In this document: positions 28,487 to 36,585 of the stretch, one piece after another
How the letters are laid out: every line of letters starts with the position of its first letter
Position numbering within the stretch: the stretch's first letter is position 1
Origin: Actinoplanes sandaracinus
Lineage (GTDB): Bacteria > Actinomycetota > Actinomycetes > Mycobacteriales > Micromonosporaceae
Assembly (NCBI RefSeq): GCF_030009775.1
Contig: NZ_JASCTH010000002.1
Location: 62,001 to 126,000 of the forward strand
Direction of reading: 5' to 3'
DNA: 64,000 nucleotides
Position numbers and translations under genes: made by a program
Notes under the pieces: model-generated
Databases searched by the model: none
What the model saw: only the letters and a program-made list of their open reading frames with translations
Told to the model about the DNA's origin: nothing

Positions 28487-29212
28487 ATGGCCGAGAATGA
28501 GGGGGTGATCGCCGACCTCGACGCCACCTCACCCCGCGGGTCGCTCGCGATCCGGCTGCGCGACGCCATCCAGCAACGGTGGCCGGCCGAGGTTCAGGCC
28601 ATCGGGCTGTTCGGGTCGATGGCACATGGTGACGACACCGACAGCAGCGACGTGAACGTGGCGGTGGTGACGTACCGGGCGAAGACCGGCCCGAAACCCA
28701 CCCAGCGGATGGTCGACGGCATCCCGGTGGACCTGCGGGTGGTGACCGCGGAGGACGGGCTGGGCCAGGCCCGGCTGCTGACGCCGGGCTGGCCGTTGCA
28801 GGCCGACGCCTTCATCACCACGTTTCCGCTCCTCGACCCGCGAGGCTATTTCAAGGACCGGCGTGAGGCTCACCTCACGCTGCTGTCCGAGGCCCGGCCG
28901 ATGGAGTTCACCGGCCTGGCCCGGCACAACTGGTCGGTCGCCAACGGCGCGCACGCCCGGGCCGTCCGGCTCACGCAGTGGTACGACACCGACGCCGCCC
29001 TGATCCTGATGGCCGAGGCCCGGCTGCACGCCGCCATGGTCGCCGGTCTCCTGACTCGCACCCATTTCCGCAACACGGCCCACGCGGTCAAGCACACCGG
29101 CGTGGCCGCGGCCGACATGCAGGAGCTGGGCGCGATCCTGAAGTACCAGGCGGAGGAGCTGACCGCACGCGGCCGCCCGGTGGACGGCCGCCTCGGCGCG
29201 CTCTTCGACTGA
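28487..29212 (+). CDS. Nucleotidyltransferase-fold protein with altered active site
   Basis: A 241-residue protein with the Pol-beta nucleotidyltransferase start GLFGSMAHGDDTDSSDVNV: G43-S44 are present and the first acid is D55, but the second acid of the DxD pair is N57. A third acid, D82 in PVDLRVV, is present. The helical second half (about 130-235) resembles HEPN-like partner domains in length and amphipathicity. The substrate is unknown, and it may be inactive or use another metal set. Its stop lies in the first unit of a 20-bp repeat. Confidence 0.72.
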   Translation: MAENEGVIADLDATSPRGSLAIRLRDAIQQRWPAEVQAIGLFGSMAHGDDTDSSDVNVAVVTYRAKTGPKPTQRMVDGIPVDLRVVTAEDGLGQARLLTPGWPLQADAFITTFPLLDPRGYFKDRREAHLTLLSEARPMEFTGLARHNWSVANGAHARAVRLTQWYDTDAALILMAEARLHAAMVAGLLTRTHFRNTAHAVKHTGVAAADMQELGAILKYQAEELTARGRPVDGRLGALFD

Positions 29213-29268
29213 CGGCCCTCAGGCGAGGCTGATCGTCCTCACGGCAGGCTGACCGTCCTCACGGCAGG
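29209..29268. repeat. Three 20-bp repeats between convergent stops
   Basis: Units at 29209-29228, 29229-29248 and 29249-29268 follow the pattern CTGACCGTCCTCACGGCAGG with some changes in the first copy. The first supplies the TGA of the nucleotidyltransferase-like gene (29210-29212) and the last supplies the TGA of map on the other strand (29259-29261). The whole intergenic region consists of this array. Confidence 0.9.
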
Positions 29269-30116
29269 GTCAGGATCTCGTAACCGTCGTCGGTGACCAC
29301 CAGGGTGTGCTCGAACTGGGCGGTCCACTTGCGGTCCTTGGTGACGACCGTCCAGTTGTCCCGCCAGATCTCGTACTCGTGGGTGCCGAGGGTGATCATC
29401 GGCTCGATGGTGAACGTCATGCCGGGTTCCATGACGGTGGTGAGCTGCGGGTTGTCGTAATGCGGAACATACAGACCGGAGTGGAACGCCTCGCCGATGC
29501 CATGGCCGGTGAAGTCCCGGACCACGCCATAGCCGAAGCGTCGCGCGTAGGCCTCGATGACCCGGCCGATGACGTTGATCGGGCGGCCCGGCGCGACCGC
29601 GCGGATGCCCCGCATCATCGCCTCGTGGGTGCGCTCGACCAGGAGGCGGGCCTCCTCGCTCACCTCGCCCACACAGAACGTGGCGTCGGTGTCGCCGTGT
29701 ACCCCGTTCAGGTACGCCGTGACGTCGACGTTGATGATGTCGCCGTCCTCGATGACGGTGGAGTCCGGGATGCCGTGGCAGATCACCTCGTTGAGTGAGG
29801 TGCAGCAGGACTTGGGGAAGCCCTTGTAGCCGAGGGTCGACGGATAGGCGCCGTGGTCCAGGATGAACTCGTGCACCACCCGGTCGATCTCGTCGGTGGT
29901 CACCCCGGGTTTGCAGTGCTCTCCGGCGAGTTGGGTGGCCTGTGCGGCGATCCGGCCGGCGATCCGCATCTTCTCGATCGTCTCGGCGGTCTGCACATGG
30001 GAGCCGCGCCACTCACGGGGGCGTTTCTTGCCCACGTATTCGGGACGGACGATCTGGGCCGGGACCGATCGCGCACGCGACTGCTTTCCCGGTACGAGTG
30101 GGGCACGTACGGTCAT
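29259..30116 (-). CDS. map: Type I methionine aminopeptidase
   Basis: A 285-residue metalloenzyme that removes the initiator methionine from nascent proteins. Metal ligands are seen in order: D in [14 protein letters not shown] in HGDTDATF, H in [10 protein letters not shown] in TIEPMI and E in AQFEHTLVV. The roughly 40-residue N-terminal extension with IVRPEYVGK matches the MapB (type Ic) subclass of actinobacteria. Confidence 0.95.
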   Translation of the reverse strand: MTVRAPLVPGKQSRARSVPAQIVRPEYVGKKRPREWRGSHVQTAETIEKMRIAGRIAAQATQLAGEHCKPGVTTDEIDRVVHEFILDHGAYPSTLGYKGFPKSCCTSLNEVICHGIPDSTVIEDGDIINVDVTAYLNGVHGDTDATFCVGEVSEEARLLVERTHEAMMRGIRAVAPGRPINVIGRVIEAYARRFGYGVVRDFTGHGIGEAFHSGLYVPHYDNPQLTTVMEPGMTFTIEPMITLGTHEYEIWRDNWTVVTKDRKWTAQFEHTLVVTDDGYEILTLP

Positions 30117-30187
30117 GACTACAGCCTAACCGCCCCCGAATGCGCCGACCGGCCCTGTCCTTGCCGCCTCCAGGCCGCTGTGAAATC

Positions 30188-30511
30188 GTGTTCGGCGTGG
30201 ATCACGAGGCCCCGGACCCGTACTTCTCCGCGGTCGGCGAGGTGACCGGCGACCGTGTCACCGTCACGGTGACCGGCGAGGTCGACATGGCGACCGCCGG
30301 CACGCTCTTCGAGGCCGCCACTCCGGATCGGGTCGCTGCCGCCACCCTGGATCTGCGCGCGGTCACCTTCTTCGACTCGGCCGCCATTCACACGCTGATC
30401 CGGCTGGCCGAGCACTATCCGGGCACGCTCCGGGTGTTCCCGTCCGAGCGGGTGCAACGGGTGCTGGACATCTCCGGACTCGGCGAGCAGCCCTGGCTCA
30501 CCGCCTCGTAA
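30188..30511 (+). CDS. STAS-domain anti-sigma-factor antagonist
   Basis: A STAS protein of about 107 residues. The phosphorylatable serine region is TFFDSAAIHTLIRL, and the first strands VTVTVTGEVDMATAG match SpoIIAA/RsbV relatives. The GTG at 30188 is chosen because the 16 upstream codons (ATG at 30140) have poor third-position GC and no ribosome site; the start is uncertain. It converges on the giant kinase/phosphatase gene, whose PP2C and HATPase domains are the expected partners of a STAS protein. Confidence 0.8.
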   Translation: MFGVDHEAPDPYFSAVGEVTGDRVTVTVTGEVDMATAGTLFEAATPDRVAAATLDLRAVTFFDSAAIHTLIRLAEHYPGTLRVFPSERVQRVLDISGLGEQPWLTAS

Positions 30512-30607
30512 GCGACAGCGAGCAGCCCCTGGCCGGGGACTGGCTCACCGCCTCGTGAACGACAGCGAGCAGCCCCTGGCCGGGGACTGGGGCTCACGGC
30601 CTCGTGA
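30493..30607. repeat. 47-bp repeats across convergent stop codons
   Basis: Copies begin at 30493, 30540 and 30587 (period 47; third copy partial with a 2-bp insertion). The first holds the end of the STAS gene with its TAA at 30509; the second repeats this with TGA; the third covers the end of the kinase gene on the other strand (TGA at 30594-30596). A shared block reads CAGCGAGCAGCCCCTGGCCG. Confidence 0.88.
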
Positions 30608-33600
30608 GAGGACGCCGCAGGCTCACCTCGGTGCCCTCGGCGGAGCGGTGCACCGACAGTTCGGTGAGCGCGCCGATCAGGGCCAGCCCACGGCCCCGGA
30701 ACCCGGCGTCGGTGGCCGGGCGCCAGCTCCCGGTGTCGCGGACGGTCACCAGCACCGCGTCCGGCAGGAGCGACGCGGTCACGGTGATCACCGGCTCGGC
30801 CGGGTCGACCGGGTGCTCGACGGCGTTGGCGGCCGCTTCGGAGACCGCCACCACCAGGTCGAAGGAGTCCGCCTCGGGCACGTCGTGCGCGGCCAGGAAG
30901 TCCTCCAGACGGCGGCGCATCACGATGAGCCGGCCCGGTTCGGCCGGCAGCCGCAGCACGAACTCGCGGGGCTCGGTCACCTCCATGGCGACCAGCGCGA
31001 TGTCGTCCCGGCGGGTCTGCCGGGACGCCTTGGCCAGCAGCGTGTCGAGCAGGTCGTCGATGTGTTCGGTGGGTTTCGCGACGTCCGCGGTCAGCTCGGC
31101 GAGACCGTCGTCGATGCCCCGGCGGCGGTCCTCGATCAGGCCGTCGGTGTAGAGCAGCAGGCGGGCGCCCGCCTCCAGCCAGATCTCCCGGGTGGGGTAG
31201 GTGACCGACCCGAGCGCCCCGATCGGCGGGCCCAGCGCCGAGCCGTGCAGGAAGGTGCCCGTCTCGCCGGGCTGGATCAGGACCGGTGACGGGTGGCCGG
31301 CCGACGAGAAGCGCATCCGCCGGGTCCGTGGGTCGAACCCGACGCAGATCACGGTCGCGAACTGCCGCCGCCCGAGCGTGTCCACCAGCCGGTTCAGGCG
31401 GCTCAGCGCGGTGCCGCAGTCGAAGCCCTCCAGCAGGTACGCCCGCAGCGCGTTCCGGAGCTGCCCCATTCCGGCGGCGGCCTGCACGCCCTTGCCGACC
31501 ACGTCGCCGATCACCAGGAACAGCTCGCCGTCCGGGCCGGCGATGACGTCGTACCAGTCGCCGCCCACCCGTGCCTCGCTGCTGCCGGGCACGTAGCGGC
31601 CGGCCACGAGCGCGCCCGGCACCCGGGGCAGGGTCTGCGGCAGCAGGCTGTGCTGCAGGGTGGAGGCGATCCGGTGCTCGGTCTCGTAGAGCCGGGCGTT
31701 GGCCAGCCGCAGCCCGACCAGGCGGGCCAACTGGGTGAGCACCACCGGTTCGGCCGGGCCGCTCGCGCCGGACCACACCCGCAGTTCGCCCAGCGGCGGC
31801 CCGGTGGTGTCCGGCAGCGGCAGGATCACGTCGGGCGGTGCCGACCCGGCGGCGCCACCGTCGCGTTCGGCCCGGCCGTCGGGCGTGGTCAGCACCACCC
31901 GGCCGGCCGACGTCATGGTCAGCACGTGGCGGGCCGCGACCTCGAGCACCTCGGCGGTGGTGGGGACGGCGTTCAGGGCGGCGGCCGCGTCGACGAGTCC
32001 GCGCAGCCGGCTGACGATCTCCCGGCGCAGCTGGCCGAGTTCGAGGTTGGCCCGGACCCGGGCGGTCAGCTCTCGGGTGGAGAACGGCTTGACCAGGTAG
32101 TCGTCGGCGCCCGCGGCCAGGCCTTCGACGGCCGCCTCCTCGCCGGCGCGGGCCGAGAGCACCACGATGGGGACGTCGCGGGTCCGCGGGTCGGCGCGCA
32201 GTTCGGCGATCAGGCCGAAGCCGTCCAGCCGGGGCATCATCACGTCGGTGAGCACCAGGTCGAACTGCTGCTCCCGGGCCAGTTCCAGGGCGCTCACGCC
32301 GTCCACCGCGGTGACCACCGACCAGTACGGCCGGAGTAGACGCGACACGTGCTCGCGCAGATCGGCGTTGTCGTCGGCGAGCAGGATCCGCCCGCCGGGG
32401 CCGTCGAACGCCGGCTGCGGCGCCGCCGGGCCGTCCCCCGCCCACCAGGTCGCCTCGTCGACCCAGAGCCGCGGCTCGACCGCGTCGGCGGGCGGCGACG
32501 GGTCGTCGCTGATCCGCTCCGGTGGCAGGTGAGCGGTGCCGAACGGGATCCGCACGGTGAACTCGCTGCCCTGGTTCGGCCGGCTGCGCACACCCGCCGA
32601 GCCGCCGTGCAGCCCGGCCAGTTCCCGGACCAGCGCGAGCCCGATCCCGGAGCCCTCGTGGCTGCGCGACCAGGCCCCGGTGACCCGGTGGAAGCGGTCG
32701 AAGAGCAACGCCTGCTCGGCCTCCGGGATGCCGACGCCGGTGTCGCGCACCGACAGCACCGCGTTGCCGTCCTCGGCCCGGACCCGCACCTCGACGCCGC
32801 CCTCCCGGGTGAACTTGACGGCGTTGGAGAGCAGGTTGAAAACGATCTTCTCCCACAGTTCGTGGTCGACGTGGACCGGTTCACCGAGCGGGGGCGCCTC
32901 CACGGTGAGCGTCAGCCCGGCCCGCTCGATCGCCGGCCGGAAGGTCCCGGCCAGCCGCGCGGTGTGCTGCGCCAGATCGGTCGGCCGGTAGACGGCCGCC
33001 ATCCGGCCGGACTCCATGCGCGAGACGTCGAGCACGGTGTTGACCAGCTTGAGCAGGCGCAGCGCGTTGCGGTGCACCGGGACCAGCCGCTCGCGCGCCC
33101 CCGCCGCCGCCGGGTCCTCCAGCAGATCCTCCAGAGGACCGAGGATCAACGTCAGCGGGGTACGGAACTCGTGGCTCACGTTCGAGAAGAAGCTGGTCTT
33201 CGCCTGATCCAGGGCGGCCAGGTCGGCGGCCCGCCGGCGCTCGTGCTCGAACGCCCGCACGTTGGCGACGGCCCGGGAGATCTGCGCCGCCGCCAGTTCG
33301 AGGAAGTCGAGGTAGCCGGTGTCCAGCGCCAGGAACCGGCTGACTCCGAGGACCAGGGCGCCGACCGTGTCCGCGCCCGAGCCGACCGGCAGCACCAGCG
33401 CGTCGTCGGCGGCGGACGGCGCCGGGTCGGTCAGCTCGGCCAGCGGGATCAGTCCGGGCTTCCCGCCGGCCAGCACCGCGCGGATCGCCGGGTGCGGTGC
33501 GGGGTCGTCCAGGATCAGCGCGGCGAACGGCACGTCCCGGGTGTCACCGGTGAGCACCGCGGCGGCCTGGTCGGCGAGCGCGGCCTGGTCGGGTGAGTCG

Positions 33601-34133
33601 GCGAGGCGGCGGCCCAGCGCGCTGAGCGTGCGCACCCGGCGCTCGCCGAGGACCCGGCCGGTGGTCTCGCTGACGATGCACAGCACCCCGCCGGGAACGC
33701 CGTCGGCGGACCGGATCGGGTCGTACGAGACGTCGAAGTACGTCTCCTCCAGGAAGCCGTACCGCTCGATCATGAAGAGGTGGTCGCGGGCGTAGAACGA
33801 CCGGTCGTCCGCGATCACTCCGTCGAACAGCTCACGCAGGACGTCCCAGATCTCGCCCCACAGCTCGCGCCCGGGCCGCCCGAGAAATCCGGGATGCTTG
33901 CCGCCCATCGTCGCGGCGTACGTGTCGTTGTAGAGCGCCACGTACTCCGGGCCCCAGAAGAGGATCATCTGGGCCTGTGACGCGAGCATGGTGGTGACCG
34001 CGTCGGCCAGCTCGGGCGGCCAGGCGGACGGCTCACCGATCGCGGTGGCGGACCAGTCCAGTGCGGACATCCGGGCGCCCATCTCGCCGCCCCGCTCGAA
34101 GGCGTTGCGCAACCGCCTCGGCACGGGACCCAT
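30594..34133 (-). CDS. Giant sensor: kinase, receiver, PP2C and anti-sigma ATPase
   Basis: A 1179-residue protein. The ATG at 34133 has GGAGG 7 nt upstream. Domains in order: PAS-like (about 20-165), GAF (about 175-300), HisKA with H321 in NVSHEFRTPL, HATPase (LLSNAVKFT near 435, DTGVGIP, GSGIGLAL), receiver with D630 and K682, GAF-like (about 700-815), SpoIIE-type PP2C (GGDWYDV near 857, GDVVGKG, DGLIEDR), and RsbW-type HATPase (about 1055-1175, SEAAANAVEHP, DTGSW, GRGLALI). It is soluble. It probably integrates redox or ligand signals and resets partner switching with the adjacent STAS protein. Confidence 0.9.
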   Translation of the reverse strand: MGPVPRRLRNAFERGGEMGARMSALDWSATAIGEPSAWPPELADAVTTMLASQAQMILFWGPEYVALYNDTYAATMGGKHPGFLGRPGRELWGEIWDVLRELFDGVIADDRSFYARDHLFMIERYGFLEETYFDVSYDPIRSADGVPGGVLCIVSETTGRVLGERRVRTLSALGRRLADSPDQAALADQAAAVLTGDTRDVPFAALILDDPAPHPAIRAVLAGGKPGLIPLAELTDPAPSAADDALVLPVGSGADTVGALVLGVSRFLALDTGYLDFLELAAAQISRAVANVRAFEHERRRAADLAALDQAKTSFFSNVSHEFRTPLTLILGPLEDLLEDPAAAGARERLVPVHRNALRLLKLVNTVLDVSRMESGRMAAVYRPTDLAQHTARLAGTFRPAIERAGLTLTVEAPPLGEPVHVDHELWEKIVFNLLSNAVKFTREGGVEVRVRAEDGNAVLSVRDTGVGIPEAEQALLFDRFHRVTGAWSRSHEGSGIGLALVRELAGLHGGSAGVRSRPNQGSEFTVRIPFGTAHLPPERISDDPSPPADAVEPRLWVDEATWWAGDGPAAPQPAFDGPGGRILLADDNADLREHVSRLLRPYWSVVTAVDGVSALELAREQQFDLVLTDVMMPRLDGFGLIAELRADPRTRDVPIVVLSARAGEEAAVEGLAAGADDYLVKPFSTRELTARVRANLELGQLRREIVSRLRGLVDAAAALNAVPTTAEVLEVAARHVLTMTSAGRVVLTTPDGRAERDGGAAGSAPPDVILPLPDTTGPPLGELRVWSGASGPAEPVVLTQLARLVGLRLANARLYETEHRIASTLQHSLLPQTLPRVPGALVAGRYVPGSSEARVGGDWYDVIAGPDGELFLVIGDVVGKGVQAAAGMGQLRNALRAYLLEGFDCGTALSRLNRLVDTLGRRQFATVICVGFDPRTRRMRFSSAGHPSPVLIQPGETGTFLHGSALGPPIGALGSVTYPTREIWLEAGARLLLYTDGLIEDRRRGIDDGLAELTADVAKPTEHIDDLLDTLLAKASRQTRRDDIALVAMEVTEPREFVLRLPAEPGRLIVMRRRLEDFLAAHDVPEADSFDLVVAVSEAAANAVEHPVDPAEPVITVTASLLPDAVLVTVRDTGSWRPATDAGFRGRGLALIGALTELSVHRSAEGTEVSLRRPLTRP

Positions 34134-34217
34134 ACGCATGCCTCCCACGGATCCACGGGACCCGGTCGGCACACCCGGTCCGGTCGCACGTTAACACCGG
34201 ACCGGGGGGACCGCTCG

Positions 34218-34952
34218 TCAGGCGGCGGCCACGCGGTCCCGCACCGACGCCTCGGCCAGGGCTTTGAAGGAGCGCAGGTCGGCGGTGCGTTCGGGGTGCC
34301 ACTGCACGCCCAGCGCGAAGGCCGGGCCGGGATGCTCGACGATCTCGATGGTCTGGTCGTCGGGGCACCAGCCGACCGGGATGAACTCACCCGGATCGGC
34401 GATCGCCTGATGGTGGAACGAGTTCACCGTGAGGGTGCGGCCGAAGAGGCGGTGCGCCATCGTGTCCTCCTCGACGACCACGTCGTGCCGGCCGTAGTCA
34501 CCGGCGCCGGCGGCGAGCGGGTCGGTGCCGGACGCCGCCCGGTGCCGCTCGTGGCCGACCACGTCGGGCAGGTGCTGGTGCAGCGAGCCGCCGGTGGCCA
34601 CGGCCATCAGCTGCATGCCCCGGCAGACGCCGAGCATCGGCAGGCCGGCCGCGAGGGCGGCACGCATCAGCATCAGCTCAGCGACGTCCCGGACCGTGTC
34701 GACCTCGGTGGCCGGGTGACGCGGGGCGCCCCAGTTGGCCGGGTCGATGTCGCCGCCGCCGCAGAACACGATCCCGTCCAGCGCCTCGAGCACGTCGGTG
34801 CCCGGCTCGTCGGGTGTGATCAGGACGGCCCGGCCGCCGGTGGCGTGCACCGCTCTCACGTAGGTCATCGGCAGCATCCCGGCCATCAGTTCGTTGCGGC
34901 CGTACTGCACGTGCTCGGCGTACGCGGTGAGGCCGATCAGCGGTCTGCGCAT
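34218..34952 (-). CDS. PuuD-like gamma-glutamyl amide hydrolase, copy A
   Basis: A 244-residue class I glutamine amidotransferase-type hydrolase of the PuuD/peptidase C26 group. The nucleophile is C110 in MLGVCRGMQLM; the His-Glu pair is in GVQWHPERT. It would split gamma-glutamyl amides into glutamate and the free amino acid at the end of a gamma-glutamylation pathway. It starts 2 bp after the stop of a paralogue (copy B) and is probably co-transcribed with it. Confidence 0.87.
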   Translation of the reverse strand: MRRPLIGLTAYAEHVQYGRNELMAGMLPMTYVRAVHATGGRAVLITPDEPGTDVLEALDGIVFCGGGDIDPANWGAPRHPATEVDTVRDVAELMLMRAALAAGLPMLGVCRGMQLMAVATGGSLHQHLPDVVGHERHRAASGTDPLAAGAGDYGRHDVVVEEDTMAHRLFGRTLTVNSFHHQAIADPGEFIPVGWCPDDQTIEIVEHPGPAFALGVQWHPERTADLRSFKALAEASVRDRVAAA

Positions 34953-34954
34953 GT

Positions 34955-35650
34955 CTAACGAGTCTCCTTGCTGGCCGCCACCACCAAGGCGCCGAAGAGC
35001 CGCCGGTCACGGCCGACCTCCGGATGCCACTGGACGCCGAGGACGAACCGGTGGGACGGGTCCTCCACCGCTTCGGGCAGGCCGTCCGAGGCCCGCCCGG
35101 TGACGGTGAGCGAGCCCGCGCCGTCGATGCCCTGGTGATGGAAACAGTTGATGGTCGTGTCCGGGCCCATCAGCCCCGCGATGCGGCTGCCTGGGACGAA
35201 GGTCGCGTGCTGCTCCCCGTAGATGCCGGGGCCTGGACGGTGCTTCTCGTGGCCGAGCACGTCCGGCAGGTGCTGGTGCAGGGTGCCGCCGGCCGCGACG
35301 GCGAGCATCTGCATGCCCCGGCAGACGCCGAGGACCGGCAGGTCGCGGTCGAGGGCGGCGCGGAGCAGCAGCAGTTCGGCGGTGTCCCGCTCCGGGTCGG
35401 TCACGGTGTGCGCGCCGTGGTCCTGGCCGTACAGCGACGGCTGCAGGTCGGGGCCGCCGGCCAGCAGCAGGCCGTCCAGACGGTCGAGCACATCGGGATC
35501 GTGGTCGTCGGGCGGAAGGATCACGGCGCGCCCGCCGGCGAGCCGGATCGCCTCGGTGTAGTCGTGCGGGACCAGCGCGGACGGAAGATCGGTCCAGACG
35601 CCCCACGTCGCGGGCAGCACATAGGACGTTATGCCGATGATCGGACGCAT
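34955..35650 (-). CDS. PuuD-like gamma-glutamyl amide hydrolase, copy B
   Basis: A 231-residue paralogue of the next gene. It has C110 in VLGVCRGMQML and GVQWHPEV, with the same layout (IIGITSY opening, LAGGPDLQP near residue 65). The two copies differ widely around the substrate loops, so they may take different gamma-glutamyl amides. A strong 11-bp hairpin lies 23 bp upstream of its start, between it and the SDR gene. Confidence 0.87.
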   Translation of the reverse strand: MRPIIGITSYVLPATWGVWTDLPSALVPHDYTEAIRLAGGRAVILPPDDHDPDVLDRLDGLLLAGGPDLQPSLYGQDHGAHTVTDPERDTAELLLLRAALDRDLPVLGVCRGMQMLAVAAGGTLHQHLPDVLGHEKHRPGPGIYGEQHATFVPGSRIAGLMGPDTTINCFHHQGIDGAGSLTVTGRASDGLPEAVEDPSHRFVLGVQWHPEVGRDRRLFGALVVAASKETR

Positions 35651-35672
35651 CGCACCACCGTAGTCACAGGCG

Positions 35673-35698
35673 CGCGGCGCCGGAGAACCGGCGCCGCG
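35673..35698 (-). terminator. 11-bp hairpin between SDR and PuuD-like genes
   Basis: CGCGGCGCCGG at 35673-35683 and CCGGCGCCGCG at 35688-35698 form a perfect stem closed by an AGAA tetraloop. It lies about 120 bp past the SDR stop and 23 bp before the ATG of PuuD-like copy B, so it could end the upstream message or mask the start of the downstream one. Confidence 0.6.
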
Positions 35699-35820
35699 TC
35701 ACGGGCCCTTCTGTCCCACCCGCGCGGGATCTCGACCGCATGGGCGGGGATTCGACCCCATACACCTTGTTGAACTGGGCGTTCAGGGGTTGCATCCCCA
35801 CCGTAGCGGGTCGGTAAACA

Positions 35821-36585
35821 TCAGAGCGGTGTTACGTACGCTCCGGTGATACCGCCGTCGACGACGAACTGCGAGGCCGTCATGAACGACGCGTCGTCAC
35901 TCGCCAGGAACGCCACCGCGGCGGCGATCTCCGCGGGTTCGGCGAACCGGCCCATCGGCACGTGCACCAGCCGGCGGGCGGCCCGTTCCGGGTCCTTGGC
36001 GAAGAGATCCATCAGCAGCGGGGTGGCCACCGGGCCGGGGCAGAGCGCGTTGATCCGGATGCCTTCCCGGGCGAACTGCACGCCCAGTTCCCGGGTCATC
36101 GCCAGCACGCCGCCCTTGCTGGCGGTGTAGGCGATCTGCGAGGTGGCCGCACCGAGCAGAGCCACGAACGAGGCGGTGTTGATGATCGAGCCCTTGCCCT
36201 GCCGCTGCATGTGCGGGATCGCGTACTTGCAGCAGAAGAACACGCTCGTCGTGTTGACCTTGAGGACGCGCTCCCAGGCGTCCAGGCCGGTGACCAGGAT
36301 CGAGTCGTCGTCGGGCGGCGAGATGCCGGCGTTGTTGAACGCGATGTCGACCCGCCCGTGCCGTTCCACGACGCCGTCGAAGAGCGACCTGACCTGCTCC
36401 TCTTCGCTGACGTCGCAGGCCACGAACTCGCCGCCGACCTCCTCGGCGACCGCTTTCCCGGCCGCCTCGGAGATGTCCACGGCGACCACCTTGGCGCCCT
36501 CCTCGGCGAACCTGCGGGCCGTGGCCAGGCCGATCCCACTGCCGGCGCCGGTGATCACGGCGACCCGGTCCTGTAAACGCTCCAC
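35821..36585 (-). CDS. SDR-family NAD(P)-dependent oxidoreductase
   Basis: A 254-residue classical short-chain dehydrogenase. TGAGSGIG binds the cofactor (residues 12-19), D38 in VVAVDIS suggests NAD+ preference, NNAG follows, the catalytic serine is in INTASFV, and YTASK is the active-site Tyr-Lys pair. The GTG start directly follows the aldehyde dehydrogenase stop (TGAGTG), so it belongs to the permease-GS-ALDH unit. Codon 4 is TTA (36574-36576), a rare leucine codon in this DNA. It probably oxidises an alcohol group of a gamma-glutamylated intermediate. Confidence 0.88.
   Translation of the reverse strand: MERLQDRVAVITGAGSGIGLATARRFAEEGAKVVAVDISEAAGKAVAEEVGGEFVACDVSEEEQVRSLFDGVVERHGRVDIAFNNAGISPPDDDSILVTGLDAWERVLKVNTTSVFFCCKYAIPHMQRQGKGSIINTASFVALLGAATSQIAYTASKGGVLAMTRELGVQFAREGIRINALCPGPVATPLLMDLFAKDPERAARRLVHVPMGRFAEPAEIAAAVAFLASDDASFMTASQFVVDGGITGAYVTPL

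Noticed and set aside
30415..32856. Second minus-strand frame inside the giant kinase gene
   Set aside because: Overlaps recognised REC, PP2C and HATPase domains in another frame; the product is low-complexity Arg/Pro/Gly.
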